In this document: positions 7,869 to 16,795 of the stretch, in pieces
Layout: every line of letters starts with the position of its first letter
Numbering within the stretch: the stretch's first letter is position 1
DNA from: Candidatus Peregrinibacteria bacterium
GTDB taxonomy: Bacteria; Patescibacteriota; Gracilibacteria; UBA1369; PNNO01
Assembly: GCA_016928915.1 (NCBI GenBank)
Contig: JAFGJT010000017.1
Span: 62,001 to 126,000, forward strand
Direction of reading: 5' to 3'
DNA length: 64,000 nt
Program-made: the position numbers and the translations under genes
Notes under the pieces: generated by a model
Told to the model about the DNA's origin: nothing
The model's database searches: none
Seen by the model: the letters and a program-made list of their open reading frames with translations, nothing else

Positions 7869-8990
7869 TTAGACAGTTTCGCTGCTTTCGTCCAGCTTAT
7901 TAAAAAGTTTAACTGCTTCTTGTGCGCTTTTTTCCCATGAAAATTTTTGACACTGCTCAAGTCCCCGCCGAGTTAGTTCTTTTTTTAAATCAGAATTTTT
8001 TAACAATTTTGTTATTGCTTCGGTCAATTCTTTTTCTTTTTTGGGATTGATTTTAATCGCTGCATCACCTGCAACTTCCGGCAGAGAAGATGTGTTTGAA
8101 GTGATCACCGGGCAGCCGCATTTCATGGCTTCAAGAGGAGGAATTCCAAACCCCTCATAAAGTGAAGGATAAACAAAAATTTCCGCGAGATTGTATAATT
8201 TAATTAATTCTTCCTCAGTGACATAGCCCAAAAATTTAACCTTATCTTCAAGTTTTAACTCTTCCGCTGTTGTAAAAATTTCATCATAATACCAGCCTTT
8301 TGATCCTGCAATTATAAGTTTATAATCCGGGAATTCTTTTAAAATTTGTGCAAAACATCGTATAAGCATTGTAAAATTCTTTCGCGGTTCAAGTGTCCCC
8401 GCCGCAAAAATAAATTTTTCCGGTAGATTGTTTTTACGCTTAAAATCTTTCAATTCCTCATGCGGCATTACCTTGAAATTATTTGATGCTGCGTTATGAA
8501 CAATCGACACCAATTCATTCGGAATAAAGAACTGAGTAATCAAATCCCGCTTCGTATTGAGCGAAACCGCAAAAACACGGGATGCTTTTCCAAGAGCTTT
8601 TTTTAAGAACACTCTTTCGGTAAACAGCGCTTTCTTATTGTGGATTTCGGGGAACAGAAACGCAACAAGATCATGAACGGTCATAACAACCTTTATTTTT
8701 TGCGGATTATGCAATGCGGGAATAATATAGCTCGTGGGCGAAAAAAACACCTGTACGTTTTCTTTATAAGAATGTTTTAGAACCGCAAGATGCCATAAAA
8801 AACTTTTTTTTGTAATAATTTTTACTAAAACATTCGGGTGGCTTTCAAATTCGTGCACAGGTTTTGAAGTATATAAAACATACTGATTTTCTTTGTCTTG
8901 TTTTAAAATTTCGCTTACAAGATGATATGCGTAATATCCTTTTCCCGCACGCTTCCCGAGGGCTTCCCTGAAATCAATTCCTATTAACAT
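7869..8990 (-). CDS. Glycosyltransferase family 4
   Basis: The 373-aa GT-B glycosyltransferase starts at ATG 8990 (MLIGIDFREALG); a longer TTG start at 9014 would begin inside a repeat block. The C-terminal domain shows FAAGTLEPRKNF (phosphate-binding entry), FLGYVTEEELIKLYNLA and the E-x7-E motif YEGFGIPPLEAMKCGCPV. It adds a nucleotide-sugar-derived residue to an envelope glycan or similar acceptor. It is first in a two-gene unit with nadK. Confidence 0.88.
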   Translation of the reverse strand: MLIGIDFREALGKRAGKGYYAYHLVSEILKQDKENQYVLYTSKPVHEFESHPNVLVKIITKKSFLWHLAVLKHSYKENVQVFFSPTSYIIPALHNPQKIKVVMTVHDLVAFLFPEIHNKKALFTERVFLKKALGKASRVFAVSLNTKRDLITQFFIPNELVSIVHNAASNNFKVMPHEELKDFKRKNNLPEKFIFAAGTLEPRKNFTMLIRCFAQILKEFPDYKLIIAGSKGWYYDEIFTTAEELKLEDKVKFLGYVTEEELIKLYNLAEIFVYPSLYEGFGIPPLEAMKCGCPVITSNTSSLPEVAGDAAIKINPKKEKELTEAITKLLKNSDLKKELTRRGLEQCQKFSWEKSAQEAVKLFNKLDESSETV

Positions 8991-9010
8991 AATGATTGTT
9001 TTGTTACAGC

Positions 9011-9052
9011 TCAATTGTCAATTGTCAAATGTCAAATGTCAATTGTCAATTG
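9011..9052. repeat. Six 7-bp tandem repeats
   Basis: Units TCAATTG, TCAATTG, TCAAATG, TCAAATG, TCAATTG and TCAATTG lie end to end just upstream of the GT4 gene. The order is symmetric, and CAATTG is itself a palindrome. The units are one phase of the heptamer family seen at 36075-36214. Confidence 0.85.
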
Positions 9053-9113
9053 TGAACTTTACAATTCTTTACTACGTGTTATTCTTTAAAGTGTTTTATT
9101 GACCAACCCAAAT

Positions 9114-9965
9114 ATGCCAACCCAAAAAATACAGGATAAATTTACAAATCTGCCTTTGCCTTACAAACTTGTGGGCATTGGTGCGTTAATAGCCTTTATA
9201 GGTGTTTTTCTTCCCTGGTATAAGGATATTGACCAGTTTAAAACCGGCGACCAGTTTAACGGAATTTCCGGTCCGCTTTATTTGATTGGATATATAGTGA
9301 TTGCTTTAAGCCTTTTTAATCTTATATTTGCGGGTTTCCATTTTCTTGAAAAGAAACTGCCTTCTTTGCCGCTAAAAGAATCATTGCTTTATATTTTAAG
9401 CGGTGCTTTTTCTTTATTTCTTTTGATTATTACCAATTCGGTTTATTTTCATCCAAAATTCGGTATTAACATTGCTTCCAAAGATGTGCAGTTCGGTATG
9501 ATTTTTGCGTTTATCGGGGCAATGCTGATTGTAATCGGGGGAGTATTGCAGAATCGCGAACGCGGAACAGCAAGAATGATCGAAGAATTCCGTTCTGAAG
9601 CCATGGATGATGAAGATATAGATGAGGTTATTACTTTAAATAATTTTCAAAAAGAACAGAAAACAGAAAAACCGTTTGTTGAAAGAGCAAAGCCCGCAAC
9701 GGGCGTAAGGGAATATAAATCAAAATCAGACTGGACTCCCGCCGAAAGACCGCAGACCGCAAACGAGCACAGAGCGGAACCCGACAGGACTTCTCCTTCA
9801 CCGTATTCGGCCCAGCCTACAACTGTGCGCCGAGAACCATATCCAGACGCTTCCCTTATAAGAAAAGAGAAAGAACCCGGCAGAATTATGTCGGCAGCGC
9901 CATCTTCCGCAAATAAAGACAAAGAGGAGATAAATCCAAATTCTGTAATCCGTATGGACCTTTGA
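9114..9965 (+). CDS. Membrane protein with four predicted TM segments and a disordered tail
   Basis: The 283-aa protein starts at ATG 9114 (a TTG at 9099 is the alternative). The first half contains four hydrophobic segments (about residues 20-37, 59-79, 91-113 and 128-148), with a PWY motif after the first. From about residue 155 it is acidic, then Pro/Arg/Glu-rich and probably unstructured in the cytoplasm. No enzymatic motif is seen and I do not recognise the family. It is immediately followed by the zinc-ribbon gene. Confidence 0.7.
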   Translation: MPTQKIQDKFTNLPLPYKLVGIGALIAFIGVFLPWYKDIDQFKTGDQFNGISGPLYLIGYIVIALSLFNLIFAGFHFLEKKLPSLPLKESLLYILSGAFSLFLLIITNSVYFHPKFGINIASKDVQFGMIFAFIGAMLIVIGGVLQNRERGTARMIEEFRSEAMDDEDIDEVITLNNFQKEQKTEKPFVERAKPATGVREYKSKSDWTPAERPQTANEHRAEPDRTSPSPYSAQPTTVRREPYPDASLIRKEKEPGRIMSAAPSSANKDKEEINPNSVIRMDL

Positions 9966-9967
9966 TT

Positions 9968-10186
9968 ATGTTAAAGCCAAAAGAACCTACATTCGGGCGG
10001 CAAATAATTTATTACTGCAAAGACTGTGAAAAAATTGTTGATGCACAGCGGGTTGGTCGAAAATACGTATTCAGATGCCCGATTTGCCGTACAAAAAACG
10101 TCGCTTTCGGCACTGATAAAAGTATACGAAATTTTTTCCATATAGAGGAAGTTAAAGAGAAAATCAAGGAGCAGAAACCTGGTTGA
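9968..10186 (+). CDS. Small zinc-ribbon protein
   Basis: The 72-aa protein starts at ATG 9968, 2 nt after the previous stop. Two CxxC knuckles (YCKDC at about residues 17-21 and CPIC at about 37-40) form a zinc ribbon. A charged helical C-terminus follows. Such proteins usually bind nucleic acid or another protein; the function is unknown. Its position directly before the recA promoter is noted, but there is no evidence of a link. Confidence 0.7.
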   Translation: MLKPKEPTFGRQIIYYCKDCEKIVDAQRVGRKYVFRCPICRTKNVAFGTDKSIRNFFHIEEVKEKIKEQKPG

Positions 10187-10253
10187 ATTATTTTAGAAAA
10201 AGTTTAGAAATTTATTAATTTAATGCCCTAAAATAGGACATGGAAATTTCCTA

Positions 10254-10283
10254 TTGACAGGTGAGCGCACGCTCACCTATACT
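10254..10283 (+). promoter_or_regulatory. recA promoter
   Basis: A near-perfect sigma-70 promoter: TTGACA (10254-10259), an 18-nt spacer and TATACT (10278-10283). Transcription would start near 10290, about 33 nt before recA. Confidence 0.85.
10259..10278. promoter_or_regulatory. Palindromic operator in the recA promoter spacer
   Basis: Arms AGGTGAGCG and CGCTCACCT are exact reverse complements around a central CA. The 20 bp reach from the last base of the -35 box to the first base of the -10 box, so a bound repressor would block RNA polymerase. The sequence resembles neither the E. coli (CTGT-N8-ACAG) nor the Bacillus (CGAAC-N4-GTTCG) LexA box. No lexA gene is in the window. Confidence 0.75.
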
Positions 10284-10322
10284 TGTGTCGACAATCAAAT
10301 TTTATTATGTAACTTAAAAAAT

Positions 10323-11348
10323 ATGGTTGAACAAAACAGCGAAAAAAGGAAAGCGATCGATCTTGCTTTGTCCCAGATTGAGAAATCATTCGGAAAGGGA
10401 TCGATAATGAAGCTCGGCGAGGCGAAAAAGATCCAGATCGAAACTATTCCTACCGGTTCATTATCTTTGGACCTTGCTCTTGGAGGCGGTATTCCGAGGG
10501 GCAGAATCATAGAAATATTCGGTCCCGAAAGCTCGGGCAAAACCACTCTTAGCCTTCACATCATTGCAGAGGCACAGAAAAAAGGAGGGCAGGCCGCGTT
10601 TATAGATGCCGAGCACGCCATGGATCCCGAGTATGCAAAAAGAATAGGAGTGGATACTGAAAACCTTCTTGTTTCACAGCCCGATTCAGGCGAACAAGCG
10701 CTTGAAATTGTTGAAACACTTGTGCGTTCAAATGCGCTGGACGTGATAGTGATAGATTCTGTTGCTGCGCTGACCCCGCGGGCCGAAATAGAAGGCGAAA
10801 TGGGAGATTCTCATATGGGGCTGCAGGCAAGGCTTATGAGCCAGGCTCTGCGTAAACTTACAGCGGCAATCAGCAAATCCAAAACCTCTGTAATTTTTAT
10901 TAACCAGCTTCGCATCAAAATCGGTGTTATGTTCGGCAACCCCGAAACAACAACCGGAGGAAACGCACTTAAATTTTATTCATCGGTCAGAATGGAAATA
11001 CGGGGCACCGGAAAAATTGAAAGCGGCACCGGAGATGAAAAAACCGTTATGGGCAGCCGCGTACGCGTAAAAATAGTTAAGAACAAAATTGCTCCGCCGT
11101 TTAAGACCGCCGAATTTGATATTATGTATAAGAGAGGTATTTCATTTGAAGGCGATCTTTTGGACCTGGCAACAAAATTCGATATAGCAAGAAAATCCGG
11201 AGCCTTCTTCAGTTATAAAGAAACTAAGATAGGTCAGGGCAGAGACAATGCCAGAGATTTCCTTGTTGCAAATCAAAAAGTCGCAAAAGCCATCGAAAAA
11301 GAGGTCCGCGATATTGTCGCAAAAGAATCACAAAATCTTCCCAAGTAA
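10323..11348 (+). CDS. recA: Recombinase A
   Basis: The 341-aa recombinase forms filaments on single-stranded DNA and catalyses strand exchange. The start is ATG 10323 ([20 protein letters not shown]); the ORF opening at the -35 TTG is not translated. Walker A is GPESSGKTT (about residues 61-69), Walker B is [11 protein letters not shown], and loop L2 contains [20 protein letters not shown]. The C-terminal acidic tail is short. recX follows one base after the stop codon, and expression should be controlled by the palindrome in the promoter. Confidence 0.97.
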   Translation: MVEQNSEKRKAIDLALSQIEKSFGKGSIMKLGEAKKIQIETIPTGSLSLDLALGGGIPRGRIIEIFGPESSGKTTLSLHIIAEAQKKGGQAAFIDAEHAMDPEYAKRIGVDTENLLVSQPDSGEQALEIVETLVRSNALDVIVIDSVAALTPRAEIEGEMGDSHMGLQARLMSQALRKLTAAISKSKTSVIFINQLRIKIGVMFGNPETTTGGNALKFYSSVRMEIRGTGKIESGTGDEKTVMGSRVRVKIVKNKIAPPFKTAEFDIMYKRGISFEGDLLDLATKFDIARKSGAFFSYKETKIGQGRDNARDFLVANQKVAKAIEKEVRDIVAKESQNLPK

Positions 11349-11349
11349 T

Positions 11350-11805
11350 ATGCGAACCGATTATGAAATTTTAATTGAGTATGCGCTTAAACTTCTTTCA
11401 GGAAAACGTTACACGGAAAATGAAATTCTGAAAAAATTAAGAGCAAAAAAAATCGGAGCGGGCGATGACATTTTAAACGTCATCGCCCGTTTAAAAGAAT
11501 ATAAATATATAAACGACAATGATTACGCCAAAGATTTTATAAATAACCGTGCAAAATTTGCGCCGCGCGGCAAGCGCCTTATTGCGCTTGAATTAAGAAA
11601 AAAAGGTATTTGCAAAGAAATTATAAAACATGAGCTTTCATCCGGCGGTTTAAATGAGCTCGAACTTGCGCTTGAGGTTTTAAAACGCAAAAAAAGCACT
11701 TTAAAAAAATTAACCGGACAAAAGAAAAAAGAAAAAATATTTTTAATCCTTGCGTCAAAGGGATTTGATTTCGATACTATTTACAAAGCGGTCGCACAAT
11801 GCTAA
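11350..11805 (+). CDS. recX: Regulatory protein RecX
   Basis: The 151-aa helical protein is built of three-helix repeats, with YTENEILKKLRAKKI, YINDNDYAKDFINNR (about residues 53-67) and GKRLIALELRKKGI as typical RecX blocks. RecX binds RecA filaments and moderates strand exchange. The start is ATG 11350, one base after the recA stop, so translation is coupled and both genes answer to the same promoter and operator. An earlier in-frame start inside recA is not needed. Confidence 0.9.
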   Translation: MRTDYEILIEYALKLLSGKRYTENEILKKLRAKKIGAGDDILNVIARLKEYKYINDNDYAKDFINNRAKFAPRGKRLIALELRKKGICKEIIKHELSSGGLNELELALEVLKRKKSTLKKLTGQKKKEKIFLILASKGFDFDTIYKAVAQC

Positions 11806-11822
11806 TATGATTATGTTTTAAG

Positions 11823-11855
11823 CAGGATAGTTTATACATCCTGTTTATTTTTTAT
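11823..11855 (+). terminator. Terminator after recA-recX
   Basis: CAGGAT (11823-11828) pairs with ATCCTG (11838-11843) around a 9-nt loop. A T-rich tail follows. It is a modest hairpin. Confidence 0.55.
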
Positions 11856-11873
11856 CCTTAAAATTTTAAAAAT

Positions 11874-13139
11874 ATGCAGTCACAATTTATTGCGGCTATA
11901 AACCAGATATGTGATGAAAAAAATATTCCCAGGGACAAAGTAATAGAAACAATCAAGGCGGCTCTTCGCGCCGCATACCGAAAAGATTACGGCACCAAAG
12001 AACAGAACATCGACATTGATCTGAATGAAAATACCAATTCGGCAGTTGTTTATTTAATTAAAAATGTGGTTAAAAAAGTTGAAAACCAAGACCTTGAAAT
12101 GTCTCTTGCAGAAGCCAAAAAGTATAAGAAAAATCCCAAGGTCGGTGATGAAATCAAGATTGATGTTACGCCCATGGAATACGGAAGAATCGCCGCTCAG
12201 GCTGCAAAACAGGTTATTATCCAAAGGATTCAGGAGGCTGAAAGAGACGTGATGTACGAAAACTTTAAGGACCGTGAAAATGAGCTTATAAACGCACTTG
12301 TCCACCGCGTTGAAAACCAGCAGGTTTATGTAAATCTTGATAATAAAATTACAACAATGCTTCCGCCCGATCAGCAGATTCCCGGCGAGCAATATTATGG
12401 CGGACAGAGAATAAAACTGTATCTGGACAAGGTTATTAAAACAACAAAGGGGCCGCAGCTGATTATTTCAAGAACACATCCTAATCTTGTAAGAAAACTT
12501 CTTGAGCTTGAAATTCCCGAAATCAAATCGGGTGCTGTACTTATTAAGGGTATTGCGCGCGAACCGGGAGTAAGATGCAAGGTCGCCGTTGCATCAACCG
12601 ATGAAAAAATTGATCCCATAGGCTCATGCGTAGGTCAAAAAGGAGTTCGCGTACAGAATATTATGGATGAACTGAACGGTGAAAAAATCGATATTATTCC
12701 GTGGACCGAAAACCAGGAAGAGTATATAAAAATAGCTCTTGCGCCGGCAAAAATCGCACATATCAAGTTGGACGAGGGAGATAAACGCGCAGCATGCTAT
12801 GTAAATCCCGATCAAAGACCGCTTGCAATAGGCAAAAACGGGCAAAATGTAAGACTCGCCTCTCACTTAACAGCATGGGAAATTGATATTATGGATATCG
12901 GCGAACTGCAGGAGCAGCCAAAAACGCCGGAACAGACCGCGGAAGATGAAGAAAAAGCAAAAACAATGACCGTCGAAGAATTAAAACTGTCAAAGGAAGT
13001 TGAAGATAAGTTAAAGACTGCCAATTTAACGCTTATTGAACAGCTAAAAGGTTTAAGTGCAAAAGATCTGCAGGCGGTGGAAGGCATAGATGAAAAAGCC
13101 GCACAGGAAATCGCGGCGGCTGTTAAAAAGGTAAAATAA
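11874..13139 (+). CDS. nusA: Transcription termination/antitermination protein NusA
   Basis: The 421-aa RNA polymerase-associated factor has the N-terminal domain (ALRAAYRKDYG, about residues 28-38), an S1 domain, then KH1 and KH2 with IDPIGSCVGQKGVRVQNI and RPLAIGKNGQNVRLAS. The C-terminal 60 residues form a helix-hairpin-helix-like module (LKGLSAKDLQAVEGIDEKAA), as in NusA versions with an acidic-repeat tail. It stands alone, without the usual rimP/infB neighbours, which is common in reduced genomes. Confidence 0.95.
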   Translation: MQSQFIAAINQICDEKNIPRDKVIETIKAALRAAYRKDYGTKEQNIDIDLNENTNSAVVYLIKNVVKKVENQDLEMSLAEAKKYKKNPKVGDEIKIDVTPMEYGRIAAQAAKQVIIQRIQEAERDVMYENFKDRENELINALVHRVENQQVYVNLDNKITTMLPPDQQIPGEQYYGGQRIKLYLDKVIKTTKGPQLIISRTHPNLVRKLLELEIPEIKSGAVLIKGIAREPGVRCKVAVASTDEKIDPIGSCVGQKGVRVQNIMDELNGEKIDIIPWTENQEEYIKIALAPAKIAHIKLDEGDKRAACYVNPDQRPLAIGKNGQNVRLASHLTAWEIDIMDIGELQEQPKTPEQTAEDEEKAKTMTVEELKLSKEVEDKLKTANLTLIEQLKGLSAKDLQAVEGIDEKAAQEIAAAVKKVK

Positions 13140-13190
13140 GATCTTATCATGATTTTTAACTATTAAGGGCTTTTTAAAGACCTGTTTTTC

Positions 13191-13199
13191 TGGTATAAT
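13191..13199 (+). promoter_or_regulatory. Extended -10 promoter of pilB
   Basis: TGGTATAAT (13191-13199) is an extended -10 element. No clear -35 box precedes it. The gene starts 25 nt downstream. Confidence 0.55.
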
Positions 13200-13224
13200 A
13201 GAAAGATTATTGAAATAAATATAA

Positions 13225-14958
13225 ATGCCTGATACTACACCAAAAATTCAGACACAGGGAGCCGACAGTATTTCTGCTGCCGGGCAGGCAGCGGGTCCGG
13301 CATCGATGTCCGCGTCTCAGAAAGCGATGGAGTCCGGTCTTGAAACAATTGGTCGTGATTATAAAGAAAAAGCCACTCTTGAAAAAGCAAAAGAACTTGG
13401 ATTATCTTACGTCAATCTTTCAAAAACCATTATAAATCCCGACCTTTTGCGCATTTTGGAGCCCGAAACAGCTGCCCGCGCCAAAATAATGCCGTTTTTT
13501 AGAATAGGCATGCGGCTTAGGGTTGCGGTAATTGATCCGCAGAATCCTGAAACAGTTAAAGTTATTAATGATCTTAAAAAACAAAAATTTCTTATTAATA
13601 TTAATTTGTGCTCCGAAGAGGCTTTAAATAGCGCATTAAAGCTCTACGAGTCGGAGCAGTACAAGGTTAAAAAGAAAATCGAGGCAAAATATGAGGAATC
13701 AAAGGTTAAAGCCTATGAACTTGAATTAACCGAAATCGCCGGAATAAAGGAAAAAATTGAAAGCGTTTCCGCTGAAGAGGGGCTTGAGCTTATCAATATA
13801 GGCGCAATGAAAACCGGTGCGTCGGATATCCATTACGAACCCGAGGAAAAAGAAGTCAGGGTGCGTTTTAGAATTGACGGTGTGCTTCACAATGTTTTAA
13901 CGCTTGATAAAAAGACTTTTTATAATATTTCAAACCAGCTTAAATACATTTCAAAAATGAAACTGAACGTTACTAACATCCCGCAGGACGGAAGGTTTAG
14001 TTTTATTTTAAATGAAAGGAAAATCGATGTACGTGTTTCAGCAATACCCACCCAATTCGGAGAATCATTTGTCTGCAGGCTCCTTGATCCCGCACGAAGT
14101 TTATTAAACTTTCAGGATATAGGTTTTGAAGGGGATTATCTTGCAAAAATGGAGAGACTTAAAACAATGAGCCATGGAATGATCTTATGCACGGGACCAA
14201 CCGGATCAGGTAAAACAACAATGCTTTATACAATACTTGACCAGCTTAATTCGCCCGAAAATAAAATTATCACCCTTGAAGATCCGGTTGAATATAATCT
14301 TCATGGCATAGTGCAGAGTCCTATTGATGAAAAAAGAAATTTTACTTTTGCCGAGGGATTAAGGGCTATTTTGCGCCAGGATCCGGATGTTGTTATGATA
14401 GGTGAAATTCGTGATCTTGATACGGCGCATACAGCGTCACAAGCCGCTTTAACGGGACATGTTGTGCTTTCAACTCTTCATACAAACAGCGCTATTGAAA
14501 CAATTTCGCGTCTTTTAAATATGGGGCTGCCCGCTTTTATGATAGCGCCGTCACTGCATACAATAATCGCGCAAAGACTTGTTAGAAGGATTTGTGATGA
14601 CTGCAAAGTTTTAAAATCAATTCCAACTTCAATGCTTGCCGATATTAGGGCAAATGTTGAAGCAATAAAAAAGATCAAACCCGGTACACAAATAGAAATT
14701 CCCGATAAACTTCCTTTTCCCGCCGGGTGCGATAAGTGCAGCCATACCGGTTATAAAGGTCGAATTGCAGTAAGTGAAATTATTACACTTGATTATGAAA
14801 TCAGGGATATGATTTTAAAGGGGCAAAGTTCAAATAATATCCTGCTTGCGGCTCGCAGAAAAGGGCTTATTTCAATGCGTGAAGACGGGATATTAAAGGT
14901 TTTAAAAGGCCTTACAACCATTGAAGAAGTTTATCGTGTAACCAGTTTGGGAATTTAA
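13225..14958 (+). CDS. pilB: Type IV pilus assembly ATPase (PilB/GspE family)
   Basis: The 577-aa protein has an N-terminal GspE/MshEN domain (about residues 45-150) and the secretion ATPase domain. Walker A is GPTGSGKTT (about residue 329), followed by the Asp-box/Walker B region with RQDPDVVMIGEIRD and the His-box ALTGHVVLSTLHTN. A tetracysteine zinc module follows (CDDC, then CDKC in a GCDKCSHTGYKGR context), which is diagnostic of PilB/GspE rather than PilT. It powers pilus assembly, probably for adhesion and DNA uptake, consistent with dprA next door. No pilC or pilT is in the window. Confidence 0.92.
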   Translation: MPDTTPKIQTQGADSISAAGQAAGPASMSASQKAMESGLETIGRDYKEKATLEKAKELGLSYVNLSKTIINPDLLRILEPETAARAKIMPFFRIGMRLRVAVIDPQNPETVKVINDLKKQKFLININLCSEEALNSALKLYESEQYKVKKKIEAKYEESKVKAYELELTEIAGIKEKIESVSAEEGLELINIGAMKTGASDIHYEPEEKEVRVRFRIDGVLHNVLTLDKKTFYNISNQLKYISKMKLNVTNIPQDGRFSFILNERKIDVRVSAIPTQFGESFVCRLLDPARSLLNFQDIGFEGDYLAKMERLKTMSHGMILCTGPTGSGKTTMLYTILDQLNSPENKIITLEDPVEYNLHGIVQSPIDEKRNFTFAEGLRAILRQDPDVVMIGEIRDLDTAHTASQAALTGHVVLSTLHTNSAIETISRLLNMGLPAFMIAPSLHTIIAQRLVRRICDDCKVLKSIPTSMLADIRANVEAIKKIKPGTQIEIPDKLPFPAGCDKCSHTGYKGRIAVSEIITLDYEIRDMILKGQSSNNILLAARRKGLISMREDGILKVLKGLTTIEEVYRVTSLGI

Positions 14959-14963
14959 AAGGT

Positions 14964-16031
14964 TTAATTTAAATAGTATTTGCCGTCCCTGTATTTGGTA
15001 ATTAAGCCTTCCATTTCCAGTTCCGTTATTATCATATTAAGATCCTGCGCATGATACGCGGTTTTTTGGATTAATTCCTCCCTGCAGCATGGCGTTTTTT
15101 TTAAAATATTAACAATACCCGCCTGCCCCGGAGTAAATTTTAAACTTGTTTTTTGTTTGTGTAATGGGATTTTTAAAACTTCCAAAATATCTTCGCCCTT
15201 TGTAACAAGATGCGCGGAAGTTTTTATTAAATTATTTGTTCCCGCGCTTTTTTCACTGCCCACATTTCCCGGCACCGCGAAAACTTCCCTGCCCTGATCA
15301 AGAGCGTAATCCGCGGTTATCAGAGCTCCGGATTTTTCTCCGGCCTCAACAACAACAACAGCCGCCGAAAGCCCCGAAATAATTCTGTTTCTTAACGGGA
15401 AATGATATTTTTCTCCTTTTGTATCCGGAGGATATTCACTTAACAGATAACCGTTTTGCTGGATTTGTTCAGCGAATTTTTGTTTATAATAGTTAATATG
15501 ATTAAATCCGTGTCCAAGAACCGCGATTGTCGGCATGCCGCACTCAATGGCGGTCAGATGGGCAACCGAATCAACACCGTCGGCCATTCCGCTTACAATG
15601 CATACATTGTAATCCTTAAGGTCTCTAATGATTTTTTTTGTCATTGCTTCGCCGTAACCCGTCATACGGCGCGTGCCCACAACACTTATAAACAAAGGAT
15701 CGTTAAGCAGGATTCCGCCTTTAAAATAAAGCACCGCGGGCGGCAGATGATTGTTTAAAAATCTTAAAATTTTCGGGTATGCCGCAGCTCTGTTGTTTAC
15801 AATGCTTATTCCCGCATCCAGAACTTTGTTAAAATTATCCGCGGGGTTGATACTGTTTTTTAAATGAAAAAATTTTTCAATTAGCTCGGGACTTAAGCCG
15901 GCCCCAAGCAGGCTTTCAAAAGTTGCATTATTCCATGCATAACCAAGATCCGGAATTGTTTTTATAAGTTTCCAGAATGGTTTTGGCATGCCTTCAAATA
16001 CTAAATTCCATGCATGAAAATATTCATTCAT
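14964..16031 (-). CDS. dprA: DNA processing protein DprA
   Basis: The 355-aa protein loads RecA onto incoming single-stranded DNA during natural transformation. The Rossmann-like DprA core shows VVGTRRMTGYG (about residues 115-125), IVSGMADGVDSVAH (about 144-157), NRIISGLSAAVVVVEAG and FAVPGNVGSEKSAGTN. The last 60 residues form a winged helix with GQAGIVNILKKTPCCREELI. Convergent with pilB, it fits a competence role together with the pilus ATPase and RecA. Confidence 0.93.
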   Translation of the reverse strand: MNEYFHAWNLVFEGMPKPFWKLIKTIPDLGYAWNNATFESLLGAGLSPELIEKFFHLKNSINPADNFNKVLDAGISIVNNRAAAYPKILRFLNNHLPPAVLYFKGGILLNDPLFISVVGTRRMTGYGEAMTKKIIRDLKDYNVCIVSGMADGVDSVAHLTAIECGMPTIAVLGHGFNHINYYKQKFAEQIQQNGYLLSEYPPDTKGEKYHFPLRNRIISGLSAAVVVVEAGEKSGALITADYALDQGREVFAVPGNVGSEKSAGTNNLIKTSAHLVTKGEDILEVLKIPLHKQKTSLKFTPGQAGIVNILKKTPCCREELIQKTAYHAQDLNMIITELEMEGLITKYRDGKYYLN

Positions 16032-16095
16032 ACATGAAACATTAGCAGATGATTCTAAAATAAATCTTAAAAAATCTTAAATTTTTCTTAAATTC

Positions 16096-16773
16096 TTATA
16101 GATAGTATCCCGCATGGGCAAGATCGCTTACTATTTTTCCTTTTTCCATCCTTATAACGCGTTTCTGTAGTTTATTTACAAGATTTTTATTGTGCGTGGC
16201 AAGAAGGACCGTAGCTCCGCCTTTATTGATTGTCACAAGCAGATCAAGAATTTCTTCGGCTGATTCCGGGTCAAGGTTTCCGGTTGGTTCATCGGCGATA
16301 ATCAGTTTTGGATCATGTGCCAGCGCCCTTGCTATTGCGGTTTTTTGCTGTTCTCCTCCCGAAAGCTGTCTCGGAAATTTATCAGCATGATTTTCAAGTC
16401 CTACTATTTTTAATACCTCTTCCACCCTTTTTTTTGTATTCTGTTTTGGAAAACCGCATGTTTCCAGCGCAAAAGCGATATTTTCAGCAACGTTTTTTTT
16501 GGCAAGCAGTTTGTAATCCTGAAAAATAATCCCCAGCTTTCTGCGGAACATCTGCAGAGCTTTTTCGGACATAATATTAACTTTAAAATCATCAACAACA
16601 ATGTTTCCATCATTGATTTTTTCAGCTCCGATAAGAGTATAAATCAATGTCGATTTGCCGGCTCCCGAAGGACCTATAACCGAAACAAACTCACTTGGTT
16701 CTATTGAAAGAGAAACTTCGTCAAGAACCGCTCTCTGCCCGTATATTTTTTTTACTTTATCAAAAATTATCAT
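16096..16773 (-). CDS. ftsE: FtsE-like cell division ABC ATPase
   Basis: The 225-aa ABC ATPase starts at ATG 16773 (MIIFDKVKKIYGQRAVLDEV); the longer ORF overlapping murD is not credible. Walker A is GPSGAGKST (about residues 36-44), the Q-loop is FQDYKLLAKKNVAENIAFAL, the signature is QLSGGEQQ, and Walker B is LIIADEPTGNLDP. FtsE normally partners FtsX to control peptidoglycan hydrolases, but no ftsX follows. It sits 22 nt after murD on the same strand. Confidence 0.85.
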   Translation of the reverse strand: MIIFDKVKKIYGQRAVLDEVSLSIEPSEFVSVIGPSGAGKSTLIYTLIGAEKINDGNIVVDDFKVNIMSEKALQMFRRKLGIIFQDYKLLAKKNVAENIAFALETCGFPKQNTKKRVEEVLKIVGLENHADKFPRQLSGGEQQKTAIARALAHDPKLIIADEPTGNLDPESAEEILDLLVTINKGGATVLLATHNKNLVNKLQKRVIRMEKGKIVSDLAHAGYYL

Positions 16774-16795
16774 AGATATTATTATATATGTTCTT

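Noticed and set aside
10254-10322. Longer RecA N-terminus from a TTG
   Set aside because: The TTG is the -35 box, and the extension would be encoded by promoter and operator sequence.
11248-11349. RecX start inside recA
   Set aside because: The ATG at 11350, one base after the recA stop, gives the normal RecX N-terminus.
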